Shown: positions 33,065-45,710, counted from the first letter of the stretch. The stretch is DNA of 64,000 nt from Macrostomum hystrix (GCA_950097015.1 CATNEN010000011.1:930001-994000), one strand, 5' to 3'. The notes: a model not told the origin generated them from the sequence alone. Made by a program: numbers and translations.

Positions 33065-36000
33065 AAGATGAGACACGAGAAAGATGAGACATGGGAGAGA
33101 TGAGACAGGGGAGAGATGAGACAGGGGAGAGATGAGACAGGGGAGAGATGAGACACGGAATAGATGAGACACGGAATAGATGAGACAGGGGAGAGATGAG
33201 GCAGGGGAGATATTCGACACACGGGAGAGATGAGACAGGGGAGAGATGAGGCAGGGGAGAGGTAAGACAGGGGAGAGATGAGACAGGGGAGAGATGAGAC
33301 AGGGGAGAGATGAGAAACGGAATAGATGAGACACGGAATAGATGAGACACGGAATCGATGAAACAGGGGAGAGATGAGGCTAATGAGAGATGAGGCAGGG
33401 GAGATATTCGACACACGGGAGAGATGAGACAGGGGAGAGATGAGCCAGGGGAGAGATGAGACGGGAGAGATGAGGCAGGGGAAAGATGAGACAAGGGAGA
33501 GATGAGACAAGGGAAGATTTGAGACTCGAGAGATTCGACATACGGGAGAGATGAGACAGGGGAGAGATGAGACGTGAGAGATAAGTCATGGGAGAGATGA
33601 GAATCGGGAGAGATAAGACACGGAATAGATGAGACACGGAATAGATGAGACAGGGGAGAGATGAGACAGGGGAGAGATGAGGCAGGGGAGAGATGAGGCA
33701 GGGGAGAGATGAGACAGGGGAGAGATGAGGCAGGGGAGAGATGAGGCAGGGGAGAGATGAGACAGGGGAGAGATGAGACAGGGGAGAGATGAGACAGGGG
33801 AGAGATGAGGCAGGGGAGAGATGAGACAGGGGAGAGATGAGACAGGGGAGAGATGAGGCAGGGGAGAGATGAGGCAGGGGAGAGATGAGACAGGGGAGAG
33901 ATGAGACAGGGGAGAGATGAGGCAGGGAAGAGATGAGACAGGGGAGAGATGAGACAGGGGAGAGATGAGGCAGGGGAGAGATGAGGCAGGGGAGAGATGA
34001 GGCAGGGGAGAGATGAGGCAGGGGAGAGATGAGGCAGGGGAGAGATGAGACAGGGGAGAGATGAGGCAGGGGAGAGATGAGACAGGGGAGAGATGAGACA
34101 GGGGAGAGATGAGGCAGGGGAGAGATGAGACAGGGGAGAGATGAGACAGGGGAGAGATGAGGCAGGGGAGAGATTAGGCAGGGGAGAGGTGAGACAGGGG
34201 AGAGATGAGACAGGGGAGAGATGAGACAGGGGAGAGATGAGACACGGAATAGATGAGACACGGAATCGATGAAACAAGGGAGAGATGAGGCTAATGAGAG
34301 ATGAGGCAGGGGAGATATTCGACACACGGGAGAGATGAGACAGGGCAGAGATGAGCCAGGGGAGAGATGAGACAGGGGAGAGATGAGGCAGGGGAAAGAT
34401 GAGACAAGGGAGAGATGAGACAAGGGAAGATTTGAGACTCGGGAGATTCGACATACGGGAGAGATGAGACAGGGGAGAGATGAGACGTGAGAGATAAGTC
34501 ATGGGAGAGATGAGAATCGGGAGAGATGAGACACGGAATAGATGAGACACGGAATAGATGAGACAGGGGAGAGATGAGACAGGGGAGAGATGAGGCAGGG
34601 GAGAGATGAGGCAGGGGAGAGATGAGACAGGGGAGAGGTGAGACAGGGAAGAGATGAGACAGGGGAGAGATGAGACAGGGGAGAGATGAGACACGGAATA
34701 GATGAGACACGGAATCGATGAAACAAGGGAGAGATGAGGCTAATGAGAGATGAGGCAGGGGAGATATTCGACACACGGGAGAGATGAGACAGGGCAGAGA
34801 TGAGCCAGGGGAGAGATGAGACAGGGGAGAGATGAGGCAGGGGAAAGATGAGACAAGGGAGAGATGAGACAAGGGAAGATTTGAGACTCGGAAGATTCGA
34901 CATACGGGAGAGATGAGACAGGGGAGAGATGAGACAGGGGAGAGATGAGGCAGGGGAGAGATGAGGCCGGGGAGAGATGAGACAGGTGAGAGATGAGACA
35001 GGGGAGAGATGAGGCAGGGGAGAGATGAGGCAGGGGAGAGATGAGGCAGGGGAGAGATGAGGCAGGGGAGAGATGAGGCAGGGGAGAGATGAGGCAGGGG
35101 AGAGATGAGGCAGGGGAGAGATGAGGCAGGGGAGAGATGAGGCAGGGGAGAGATGAGACAGGGGAGAGATGAGGCAGGGGAGAGATGAGGCAGGGGAGAG
35201 ATGAGGCAGGGGAGAGATGAGGCAGGGGAGAGATGAGGCAGGGGAGAGATGAGGCAGGGGAGAGATGAGGCAGGGGAGAGATGAGGCAGGGGAGAGATGA
35301 GGCAGGGGAGAGATGAGGCAGGGGAGAGATGAGGCAGGGGAGAGATGAGGCAGGGGAGAGATGAGGCAGGGGAGAGATGAGGCAGGGGAGAGATGAGGCA
35401 GGGGAGAGATGAGGCAGGGGAGAGATGAGGCAGGGGAGAGATGAGGCAGGGGAGAGATGAGGCAGGGGAGAGATGAGGCAGGGGAGAGATGAGGCAGGGG
35501 AGAGATAAGACACGGAATAGATGAGACACGGAATAGATGAGACAGGGGAGAGATGAGGCTAATGAGAGATGAGGCAGGGGAGATATATGACACACGGGAG
35601 AGATGAGACAGGGGAGAGATGAGACAGGGGAGAGATGAGGCAGGGGAGAGATGAGGCAGGGGAGAGATGAGACAAGGGAGAGATGAGACAAGGGAAGATT
35701 TGAGACTCGGGAGATTCGACATACGGGAGAGATGAGACAGGGGAGAGATGACACGTGAGAGATAAGTCATTGGAGAGATGAGAATCGGGAGAGATAAAAC
35801 ACGGAATAGATGAGACAGGGGAGAGATGAGACAGGGGAGAGATGAGGCAGCGGAGAGATGATAATCGGGTGAGATGAGACACGGAATAGATAAGACAGGG
35901 GAGAGATGAGACAGGGCAGAGATGAGACAGGGGAGAGATGAGACAGGGGAGAGATGAGGCAGGGGAGAGATGAGACAAGGGAGAGATGAGACAAGGGAAG

Positions 36001-37790
36001 ATTTGAGACTCGGGAGATTCGACATACGGGAGAGATGAGACAGGGGAGAGATGACACGTGAGAGATAAGTCATGGGAGAGATGAGAATCGGGAGAGATAA
36101 AACACGGAATAGATGAGACAGGGGAGAGATGAGACAGGGGAGAGATGAGGCAGCGGAGAGATGATGATCGGGTGAGATGAGACACGGAATAGATAAGACA
36201 GGGGAGAGATTAGACAGGGCAGAGATGAGACAGGGGAGAGATGAGACAGGGGAGAGATTAGACAGGGCAGAGATTCGACAGACGGAATAAATGAAACACG
36301 GAATAGATGAGGCAAGGGAGAGATGAGACAGGGAAGAGATGAGGCAGGGAGAGATGAGGCAGGGGAGAGATGAGGCAGGGGAGAGATGAGGCAGGGGAGA
36401 GATGAGGCAGGGGAGAGATGAGGCAGGGGAGAGATGAGACGGGAGAGATGAGGCAGGGGAGAGATGAGACAGAGGAGAGATGAGGCAGGGGAGAGATGAG
36501 ACGGGAGAGATGAAACAGGGCAGAGATTCGACAGACGGAATAAATGAAACACGGAATAGATGAGGCAAGGGAGAGATGAGGCAGGGGAGAGATGAGGCAG
36601 GGGAGAGATGAGGCAGGGGAGAGATGAGGCAGGGGAGAGATGAGGCAGGGGAGAGATGAGGCAGGGGAGAGATGAGGCAGGGGAGAGATGAGGCAGGGGA
36701 GAGATGAGGCAGGGGAGAGATGAGACAGGGGAGAGATGAGGCAGGGGAGAGATGAGGCAGGGGAGAGATGAGGCAGGGGAGAGATGAGGCAGGGGAGAGA
36801 TGAGGCAGGGGAGAGATGAGACAGGGGAGAGATGAGGCAGGGGAGAGATTAGGCAGGGGAGAGATGAGACAGGGGAGAGATGAGGCAGGGGAGAGATGAG
36901 ACAGAGGAGAGATGAGGCAGGGGAGAGATGAGACGGGAGAGATGAAACAGGGCAGAGATTCGACAGACGGAATAAATGAAACACGGAATAGATGAGGCAA
37001 GGGAGAGATGAGGCAGGGGAGAGATGAGGCAGGGGAGAGATGAGGCAGGGGAGAGATGAGGCAGGGGAGAGATGAGGCAGGGGAGAGATGAGGCAGGGGA
37101 GAGATGAGGCAGGGGAGAGATGAGGCAGGGGAGAGATGAGGCAGGGGAGAGATGAGACAGGGGAGAGATGAGGCAGGGGAGAGATGAGGCAGGGGAGAGA
37201 TGAGGCAGGGGAGAGATGAGGCAGGGGAGAGATGAGGCAGGGGAGAGATGAGACAGGGGAGAGATGAGGCAGGGGAGAGATGAGGCAGGGGAGAGATGAG
37301 ACAGGGGAGAGATGAGGCAGGGGAGAGATGAGACAGGGAAGAGATGAGGCAGGGGAGAGATGAGGCAGGGGAGAGATGAGACAGGGGAGAGATGAGGCAG
37401 GGGAGAGATGAGACAGGGGAGAGATGAGACAGGGGAGAGATGAGGCAGGGGAGAGATGAGGCAGGGGAGAGATGAGGCAGGGGAGAGATGAGGCAGGGGA
37501 GAGATGAGGCAGGGGAGAGATGAGGCAGGGGAGAGATGAGGCAGGGGAGAGATGAGGCAGGGGAGAGATGAGGCAGGGGAGAGATGAGGCAGGGGAGAGA
37601 TGAGGCAGGGGAGAGATGAGGCAGGGGAGAGATGAGGCAGGGGAGAGATGAGGCAGGGGAGAGATGAGGCAGGGGAGAGATGAGGCAGGGGAGAGATGAG
37701 GCAGGGGAGAGATGAGGCAGGGGAGAGATGAGGCAGGGGAGAGATGAGGCAGGGGAGAGATGAGGCAGGGGAGAGATGAGGCAGGGGAGA
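33065..37790. repeat. 4.7-kb array of the 16-bp family (about 295 units)
   Basis: The dominant unit is GAGGCAGGGGAGAGAT, with GAGACAGGGGAGAGAT and many minor forms. It belongs to the same family as the arrays inside the two hAT-like elements, but no terminal inverted repeat flanks this array. The + strand is about 85% purine. Rare-variant blocks recur: ACACGGAATAGATGAGACAC followed by GGAATCGATG at about 34242 and 34691; TTCGACAGACGGAATAAATG near 36270, 36530 and 36960. This shows segmental duplication within the array. The right part (37000-37790) is the most homogeneous. The minus strand is open in all frames with a 16-residue repeat, a by-product of the period. Confidence 0.95.
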
Positions 37791-38795
37791 TGTGTTGCAA
37801 AGGCAAAGCAACAATAATTATTTCAGCATGGAATGGAAAGGAAGGTCAACGGTGCGCACAAAACGAACGCAAAAGCAGCAACGGAAGACCGGAATGCGAG
37901 TTGATTAATGAGCGCTCCTGGTGAGTGATGGTGGACATTGCCATCGCAATTAGAAGCTGGTCTCTATTGACTTTTTTGCATGCATTTTTTCTTTTTCTTT
38001 TAAATTGATCGATAAGAAAAAAAACTGCAGGATTTTTCTGGTGTCTTCTTCCAGCAAGATATTATCCAGCGATCCATCTCCTTCTGTTGGTAGATTTTTG
38101 CTGGTCAAGTCGCTGAATCGTTGGAATTTGACGTTAACTTTTTGTTTAACTTGCTTTTTGTGCATACCAGCAAGCTCACTTAATCAGACTTTAGTAGGTT
38201 TATAACGGTAGAACAAAATGTTCATTTTCTTGTCGCGTTTATTTTGTAAACAACAATTGATTATTAACACAAATCAATTAGTTCTCTTCTGTTTTAAGTT
38301 GACTAAGTAAATTTATGTGGTAACTTACATGTTGATTTTTACTTAATCAAATATAAATAGACAGGTGTTAAAATTGAGAGAGAGTGTCATAAAGAAGCTA
38401 AAATCTTTGTTATAATAATTAACAAGAATCTGGCGTATCGGTGCTTTTTCTCGATTACACAAACAGTGACATTATAAACATAAAATACTTCAGGTGTGCA
38501 CAAAAAATCGCATTGTGAGCACGATTGTTGAAACTCTAGAACATGAAACACAGAATTGAGTATAGTAGGAAATGAAATCCCTAATGATCATTTATTCCGT
38601 AGATTGGGCATTCCAAGAAGCGAAATCTCTATTGCTCGGAATTCCCCAAAAAAGGATTTCCCAGCGATTTGAGGAAATCCCGAGATAGGGAAATCCTATG
38701 ATTGGGACTTTTCCATGATAGGCGATTCCCAATATGGGGAAATCTAATCAGAGGAAATTCCTGAGATGGAGAGCAGAGTTCCAAAAAGAGATTTC
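37791..38795. other. Unique spacer downstream of Hox1
   Basis: No gene recognised. TTTATT at 38591-38596 is AATAAA on the minus strand and is the nearest good polyadenylation hexamer I see for Hox1, about 800 bp past its stop. Confidence 0.5.
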
Positions 38796-38799
38796 ACAA

Positions 38800-39205
38800 A
38801 GATGGTAAATTCCAACGATGGGGAAGTACCAAGATCGAGAATTCCAATAATGGGAAATTCCCAATGAGGGGAATTCCAACGATGAGGAAATACCAAGATC
38901 GAGAATTCCAATAATGGGAAATTCCCAATGAGGGGAATTCCAACGATGGGGAAGTACCAAGATCGAGAATTCCAATAATGAGGGATTCCCAATGAGGGGA
39001 ATTCCAACGATGGGGAAGTACCAAGATCGAGAATTCCAATAATGGGAAATTCCCAATGAGGGGAATTCCAACGATGGGGAAGTACCAAGATCAAGAATTC
39101 CAATAATGGGAAATTCCCAATGAGGGGAATTCCAACGATGGGGAAGTACCAAGATCGAGAATTCCAATAATGGGAAATTCCCAATGAGGGGAATCCTAAC
39201 GATGG
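38800..39205. repeat. 64-bp minisatellite in the Hox1 3' region
   Basis: About six copies of a 64-bp unit containing GGAATTCCAACGATGGGG, AAGTACCAAGATCGAGAATT and the inverted repeat GGGAA-A-TTCCC. It starts about 185 bp past the Hox1 stop codon, so it probably lies in its 3' UTR. Confidence 0.9.
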
Positions 39206-39389
39206 GGGAAATTCAAAGATATTTTCGTGATTAGGATTTCCAATTATGGCGGTTTGAAAATCATTTTGATGGCGAATTAAGGAAAAAAGTCATCAATGAA
39301 TGTGATGGTTAATCCGTAGATATCAATCACGAGTATATAATACTTAATTGTAGAATTTCCAATGCGTTTATAAGTTTTTTTTAAACTCG

Positions 39390-39776
39390 TCACAATGTCT
39401 GCACCAATCGCATTACGGACTTAGCATTGGCCGCCTCATCTCGACCGTCGTCAGAGAATTCTCCGACTTCGGCGCCGATAATCTGACTCTTCACCAAGAA
39501 GCTGGACTCCTTCAGTCGCTTCTTCTGCTTCATCCGTCGATTCTGGAACCAGATCTTGACCTGGGTCTCGTTCAGAGCCAGGCTAGCCGCGATTTCAATA
39601 CGCCTGGCTCTAGTCAGGTATTTGTTGAAGTGAAATTCCTTCTCTAGCTCCGTCAGCTGCTTGTTGGTGAAGTTTGTCCGGCCGGCGGCGTTGGAATTCC
39701 GGCCGAGCATCGGGCAGGTCGGCGAGGATTCGTCCGAAATGGCGGGCAGGTTCGGTGGAGAATCGGGTAGCTGATA

Positions 39777-39825
<49 letters not shown>

Positions 39826-39841
39826 CATTTTTGCTTGCAGT
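39390..39841 (-). CDS. Hox1: Hox1 / labial, exon 2 (homeobox exon)
   Basis: The acceptor on the minus strand reads AAAATTTTTAG with the exon starting at 39841. The G left by exon 1 joins AC to make Asp, then CKQKC, a Q15 tract and [20 protein letters not shown] follow, leading into the homeodomain. The homeodomain (protein residues about 177-236) contains [40 protein letters not shown] and [14 protein letters not shown], with the invariant W48, F49, N51 and R53 and Gln50. The [20 protein letters not shown] signature is diagnostic for paralogue group 1. The C-terminal tail is short ([15 protein letters not shown]..., stop at 39390-39392). The predicted protein is 276 aa. It is a sequence-specific transcription factor that patterns the anterior body axis. 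Confidence 0.95.
39778..39824. repeat. (CTG)n / (CAG)n tract in the Hox1 coding region
   Basis: Fifteen uninterrupted CAG codons on the minus strand (Q15), immediately after the exon 2 acceptor. Confidence 0.9.
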
Positions 39842-40019
39842 CTAAAATTTTTAAGATTTCAATATTAAGGATTCCCCTGAAAATGAAAATTTCACTGAAA
39901 ATAACTCTCTGGGAATCACTCTTTTAAAGTCACTCTCGAAAATTTATTCTAATAGATTAACTCCGAAAAAACCACTTTAAAAAATTTACTTTATAAAAGT
40001 CGCTTTAGAAGAATCACTC

Positions 40020-41025
40020 TTTTAAAGGCACAATACAATCACAATGGAAGATTCACTCTTCTAAAGTCACTCAGGAAGATTCACTCTTCTAAAGGCACTC
40101 AGGAAGATTCACTCTTCTAAAGTCACTCGGGAAGATTCACTCTTTCAAAGTCACTCAGGAAGATTCACTCTTCTAAAGTCACTCAGGAAGATTCACTCTT
40201 TCAAAGTCACTCAGGAAGATTCACTCTTCTAAAGTCACTCAGGAAGATTCACTCTTCTAAAGTCACTCAGGAAGATTCACTCTTTCAAAGTCACTCAGGA
40301 AGATTCACTCTTCTAAAGTCACTCAGGAAGATTCACTCTTTCAAAGTCACTCAGGAAGATTCACTCTTCTAAAGTCACTCAGGAAGATTCACTCTTCTAA
40401 AGTCACTCCGGAAGATTCACTCTTCTAAAGTCACTCCGGAAGATTCACTCTTCTAAAGTCACTCAGGAAGATTCACTCTTCTAAAGTCACTCAGGAAGAT
40501 TCACTCTTCTAAAGTCACTCAGGAAGATTCACTCTTCTAAAGTCACTCAGGAAGATTCACTCTTCTAAAGTCACTCGGGAAGATTCATTCTTCTAAAGTC
40601 ACTCAGGAAGATTCACTCTTCTAAAGTCCCTCAGGAAGATTCACTCTTTCAAAGTCACTCAGGAAGATTCACTCTTCTAAAGTCACTCAGGAAGATTCAC
40701 TCTTCTAAAGTCACTCAGGAAGATTCACTCTTCTAAAGTCACTCAGGAAGATTCACTCTTCTAAAGTCACTCAGGAAGATTCACTCTTCTAAAGTCACTC
40801 AGGAAGATTCACTCTTCTAAAGTCACTCAGGAAGATTCACTCTTCTAAAGTCACTCAGGAAGATTCACTCTTTCAAAGTCACTCAGGAAGATTCACTCTT
40901 TCAAAGTCACTCAGGAAGATTCACTCTTCTAAAGTCACTCAGGAAGATTCACTCTTCTAAAGTCACTCAGGAAGATTCACTCTTTCAAAGTCACTCAGGA
41001 AGACTCACTCTTTCAGTCACTCCAG
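40020..41025. repeat. 28-bp minisatellite (Hox1 intron)
   Basis: About 36 units of AGATTCACTCTTCTAAAGTC plus ACTCAGGA. CTTTCAAAG variants (27 bp) are interspersed in a recurring order. Confidence 0.95.
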
Positions 41026-41322
41026 AATACTCGTTGTATAAAATCCACACTAAAATATTCGCTATTTTTTAATAATTCCAGAAGATTAATCAACAGTTCA
41101 ACTAAAGCTTCACTTCCAAAATTGCATACTAATAATTGATCACTCAAAGCTTTAAATGATCCTAAAGGAATCCAATTTCTTTCTTACATTGCTTGACCCT
41201 CAACAATGAAGCATCTTGGCTTGCCATGCAAAATTAGTCTAAAAGATTTACGGCCTGCTAGATTTCTGCATGCACGAACATACATCCTGACCCCAGAAAA
41301 GCTAGACTAGTCCTTTGTTCTT

Positions 41323-41562
41323 TCATACATCTTCTGCTTTTAGTTTTGGGCTGGCATTTTTCACTGCCCGCTCTTTGATGTCCGCCGGCAGTGCCGTGGG
41401 CTGCGCCGTGGGGCTAAAGACTCTGGCCTGGAAGTGTAATCTGTCTTGAAGCAATTTTTGGAGCAAGAAGTTGCAACCACCGCGGGAGCCGCTGCCTCTT
41501 AGCACCTCATTAGCGCAGGTGGGAAGGGCACCAACCCCCGTACCAGAATTTTCGGGATAAAT
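41323..41562 (-). CDS. Possible terminal exon of an unknown gene nested in the Hox1 intron
   Basis: The minus strand is open for 80 codons, from just after a TAA to a TGA at 41323-41325. It reads PENSGTGVGALPTCANEVLR, GSGSRGGCNFLLQKLLQDRL, HFQARVFSPTAQPTALPADI and KERAVKNASPKLKAEDV. Balanced composition and an amphipathic helix (NFLLQKLLQDRLHFQ) make it look like real protein, unlike its repeat-derived surroundings. An acceptor-like CTTCCCACCTGCGCTAATGAG precedes 41505, so the exon may begin there. No ATG, partner exon or polyadenylation signal was found, and I do not recognise the family. It could also be an unused or alternative exon of Hox1 or a pseudogene fragment. Confidence 0.35.
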   Translation of the reverse strand: MYPENSGTGVGALPTCANEVLRGSGSRGGCNFLLQKLLQDRLHFQARVFSPTAQPTALPADIKERAVKNASPKLKAEDV

Positions 41563-41644
41563 TTAGTGAAATATTTTCTCCTTTACTAACACAAAAACCT
41601 ACCGGTAGTGGTTTGAGGCCACTATTCTACTAAAGTCACAATAG

Positions 41645-43065
41645 AATCACGATTGAAGATTCACTCTTTCAAAGTCACCCTAAAAGATTCACTCTTTCAA
41701 AGTCAACCTTGAAGATTCACTCTTTCAAAGTCACCCTAAAAGATTCACTCTTTCAAAGTCACCCTTGAAGATTCACTCTTTCAAAGTCACCCTTGAAAGT
41801 TCACTCTTTCAAAGTCACACCCTTGAAGATTCACTCTTTCAAAGTCACACCCTTGAAGATTCACTCTTTCAAAGTCACACCCTTGAAGATTCACTCTTCA
41901 AAGTCACCCTAGAAGATTCAGTCTTTCAAAGTCACCCTTGAAGATTCAGTCTTTCAAAGTCACCCTTGAAGATTCAGTCTTTCAAAGTCACCCTTGAAGA
42001 TTCACTCTTTCAAAGTCACACCCTTGAAGATTCACTCTTTCAAAGTCACACCCTTGAAGATTCACTCTTTCAAAGTCACCCTTGAAGATTCACTCTTTCA
42101 AAGTCACCCTTGAAAGTTCACTCTATCAAAGTCACACCCTAGAAGATTCACTCTTTCAAAGTCACCCTTGAAAGTTCACTCTTTCAAAGTCACCCTTGAA
42201 AGTTCACTCTATCAAAGTCACACCCTAGAAGATTCACTCTTTCAAAGTCACACCCTTGAAGATTCACTCTATCAAAGTCACACCCTAGAAGATTCACTCT
42301 TTCAAAGTCACACCCTTGAAGATTCACTCTATCAAAGTCACACCCTAGAAGATTCACTCTTTTAAAGTCACACCCTTGAAGATTCACTCTTTCAAAGTCA
42401 CACCCTAGAAGATTCACTCTTTTAAAGTCAACCTTGAAGATTCACTCCTTCAAAGTTACCCTAGAAGATTCACTCTTTCAAAGTCACACCCTTGAAGATT
42501 CACTCTTTCAAAGTCACACCCTAGAAGATTCACTCTTTCAAAGTCACACCCTTGAAGATTCACTCTTTCAAAGTCACACCCTAGAAGATTCACTCTTTTA
42601 AAGTCACACTAGAAGATTCACTCTTTTAAAGTCACACCCTTGAAGATTCACTCTTTCAAAGTCACACCCTAGAAGATTCACTCTTTCAAAGTCACACCCT
42701 AGAAGATTCACTCTTTTAAAGTCACACTAGAAGATTCACTCTTTCAAAGTCACACCCTTGAAGATTCACTCTTTCAAAGTCACACCCTAGAAGATTCACT
42801 CTTTCAAAGTCACACCCTTGAAGATTCACTCTTTCAAAGTCACCCTAGAAGATTCACTCTTTCAAAGTCACCCTAGAAGATTCACTCTTTCAAAGTCACC
42901 CTAGAAGATTCACTCATTCAAAGTCACCCTAGAAGATTCACTCATTCAAAGTCACCATAGAAGATTCACTCTTTCAAAGTCACCCTAGAAGATTCACTCT
43001 TTTAAAGTCACACTAGAAGATTCACTCTTTTAAAGTCACACTAGAAGATTCAATCTTTCAAAGTC
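41645..43065. repeat. 27-30-bp minisatellite related to the 28-bp array (Hox1 intron)
   Basis: About 48 units of GAAGATTCACTCTTTCAAAG plus TCAC, TCACCCTT or TCACACCCTA. They share the core GATTCACTCTT(T)CAAAGTCAC with the array at 40020-41025, so the two are branches of one family separated by a 600-bp unique island. A short run of a 15-bp unit (CTCATTGACCCCTGT) follows to 43125. Confidence 0.95.
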
Positions 43066-43124
43066 ACCCCTGTGTCATTGACCTCTGTCTCATTGACCCC
43101 TGTCTCATTGACCCCTGTTTCTGA

Positions 43125-43690
43125 CTGTAGTCTCCTAGCCGACAATTCAGTCATAAAACATTTTCTAGCTCGTATTACAACAATTCTATTTGTTTGCTAC
43201 TGTCCAAGTTTAGATTTCGCACGGTCCAGAACATCGCTACATATTGTTTAGGTCTTAATTTCATTGAAGGCCAGTGACTGCTACATTCGCTACTGGTCTC
43301 ACCATCGCGCCACCGTAAATCAAGAACAGCTGCACAGTTTAGTGTTGCGTAGGTTCGTTGAATTCCTGGAAAATCTTGCGCAAGTCTTCGACGCACGACA
43401 TACGGACGACGTAATAGCACGACTGACACTAATAAATCTCTTTTTCTTGGCTAAAGCATCAGCCGCAGCAGCATTGCTTGGCGGCGCCATGAAGAAATAT
43501 TGCGTTATAAAGAAATCTTGCTTAAAAGGTTGGCTGTTTTCATCGAATTTTAAATTACACACTCGTAATTTTCTATCTTTGAAGTGGTATTGTGGCGTTT
43601 TTTAAGTTGAAAAAGACAGCTGTGGCGTGCGAATAGAAGGGTAAAGATGCGTATGTGAAAATGTAGGGAGCTGCGAAAGTGAGATAAGTG
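43125..43690. other. Unique island in the Hox1 intron
   Basis: Several overlapping short open frames on both strands, none with a convincing start, splice partners or family resemblance. Confidence 0.4.
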
Positions 43691-44270
43691 TTGCTAGAGT
43701 GACACAGACGGGGTAGAGTGACACAGAGAGATAGTAAAGTGACACAGACGGGGTAGAGTGACAGAGAGAAAGTAGAGTGACACAGACGGGGTAGAGTGAC
43801 AGAGAGAGATAGTAGAGTGATACAGACGGGGTAGAGTAACAGAGAGAGATAGTAGAGTGACACAGAGAAAGTAGAGTGACAGAGAGAGATAGTAAAGTGA
43901 CACAGACGGGGTAGAGTAACAGAGAGAGATAGTAGAGTGACACAGACGGGGTAGAGTGACAAAGAGAAATAGTAGAGTGACACAGACCGGGTATAGTGAC
44001 AGAAAGAAATAGTAGATTAACACAGACGGGGTAGAGTGACAGAGAGAGATAGTAGAGTGACACAGACGGGGTAGAGTGACAAAGAGAGATATTAGAGTGA
44101 CAGAGAGAAAGTAGAGTGACAGAGAGAGATAGTAAAGTGACACAGACGGGGTAGAGTAACAGAGAAAGATAGTAGAGTAACACAGACGGGGTAGAGTGAC
44201 AAAGAGAGAGAGTAGAGTGACAGAGAGAGATAGTAGAGTGACACAGACGGGGTAGAGTGACAAAGAGTGA
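43690..44270. repeat. About 40-bp compound minisatellite (Hox1 intron)
   Basis: Units alternate GTGACACAGACGGGGTAGA and GTGACAGAGAGAGATAGTAG; purine-rich on the + strand. Confidence 0.9.
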
Positions 44271-44775
44271 GTTGCAGAGTGACAGAGTAAGTAGCAGAGT
44301 GACAGAGAGTGAGTAGCAGAGTGACAGAGAGTGAGTAGCAGAGTGACAGAGAGTGAGTAGCAGAGTGACAGAGAGTGAGTAGCAGAGTGACAGAGAGTGA
44401 GTAGCAGAGTGACAGAGAGTGAGTAGTAGAGTGACAGAGAGTGAGTAGTAGAGTGACAGAGAGTGAGTAGTAGAGTGACAGAGAGTGAGTAGCAGAGTGA
44501 CAGAGAGTGAGTAGCAGAGTGACAGAGAGTGAGTAGCAGAGTGACAGAGAGTGAGTAGCAGAGTGACAGAGAGTGAGTAGTAGAGTGACAGAGAGTGAGT
44601 AGCAGAGTGACAGAGAGTGAGTAGCAGAGTGACAGAGAGTGAGTAGCAGAGTGACAGAGAGTGAGTAGCAGAGTGACAGAGAGTGAGTAGCAGAGTGACA
44701 GAGAGTGAGTAGCAGAGTGACAGAGAGTGAGTAGCAGAGTGACAGAGAGTGAGTAGCAGAGTGACCGAGAGTGGA
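44265..44775. repeat. 22-bp minisatellite (Hox1 intron)
   Basis: About 23 units of GTGACAGAGAGTGAGTAGCA plus GA, almost identical. They derive from the adjacent compound array by sharing GTGACAGAGAG. Confidence 0.95.
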
Positions 44776-45234
44776 GTGACAGAAGCTGTTTTACGAATTC
44801 GGCTAAAGTAAATGAAAGTTACCTATTAGCTTTAGAACGGTAGTTATGCCAACATTAAAAACGTGCTCGGAATGGAACACCATATGGCTGATCGGGAAAC
44901 TAGAGACAGTGGTTAAGCCTTGAGTTTTGATCTCTGTTTGCCAAAAACTCTTTAAAACGATCTGCTTTGTGTTGACTCGGGAGACATTTGCTGAGAATGC
45001 CGGGTTGGGTATGAGGAGAAAGTTTTTAATAATCTGATATTTATGCTTGAGACCCAATAGCTGTGCGGCAAAGTATGAACAATTTCACTGGAATAGAAAA
45101 TTGCCAAGTCATGCGCGCTGGTTCTCAAAGAGCTCAAACACCAGTTTTGGGATGTGACCTTACAATTTTTGTGCGGGAATTATTTTCCCAGTCGTTTTTG
45201 GGAAAGTAAAAGTATGTCGGGGGCAATTTATTCT

Positions 45235-45710
45235 CCTCTGATTCTCCTGATTCTCCTCTCCCACTAGCTCTTTCTTCCCCCTGATTCTCCTCTCCCACTA
45301 GCTCTTTCTTCCCCCTGATTCTCCTCTCCCACTAGCTCTTTCTTCCCCCTGATTCTCCTCTCCCACTAGCTCTTTCTTCCCCCTGATTCTCCTCTCCCAC
45401 TAGCTCTTTCTTCCCCCTAATTATCCTCTCCCACTAGCTCTTTCTTCCCCCTGATTCTCCTCTCCCACTAGCTCTTTCTTCCCCCTGATTCTCCTCTCCC
45501 ACTAGCACTTTCTTCCCCCTAATTATCCTCTCCCACTAGCTCTTTCTTCCCCCTGATTCTCCTCTTCCACTAGATCTTTCTTCCCCCCTGATTCTCCTCT
45601 CCCACTAGCTCTTTCTTCCCCCCAAATTCTCCTCTCCCACTAGCTCTTTCTTCCCCCCTGATTCTCCTCTCCATAAGCTCTTTCTTCCCCCCCGAATTCT
45701 CCTCCTCCCA
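45235..45710. repeat. 35-bp pyrimidine-rich minisatellite (Hox1 intron)
   Basis: About 13 units of CTGATTCTCCTCTCCCACTA plus GCTCTTTCTTCCCCC. Confidence 0.95.

Noticed and set aside
33065..37790. Very long minus-strand open frames (up to over 800 codons, LISPLPHLSPASSLPC repeats)
   Set aside because: The 16-bp period lacks stop codons, so all three frames give the same 16-residue repeat. There are no splice sites, the strand is arbitrary, and identical peptides appear from every array of this family, including those inside transposons.
43173..43605. Protein-like open frames in the unique island of the Hox1 intron (both strands)
   Set aside because: Several mutually exclusive frames look equally plausible, none exceeds about 110 codons with a good start, and no splice partner is apparent.
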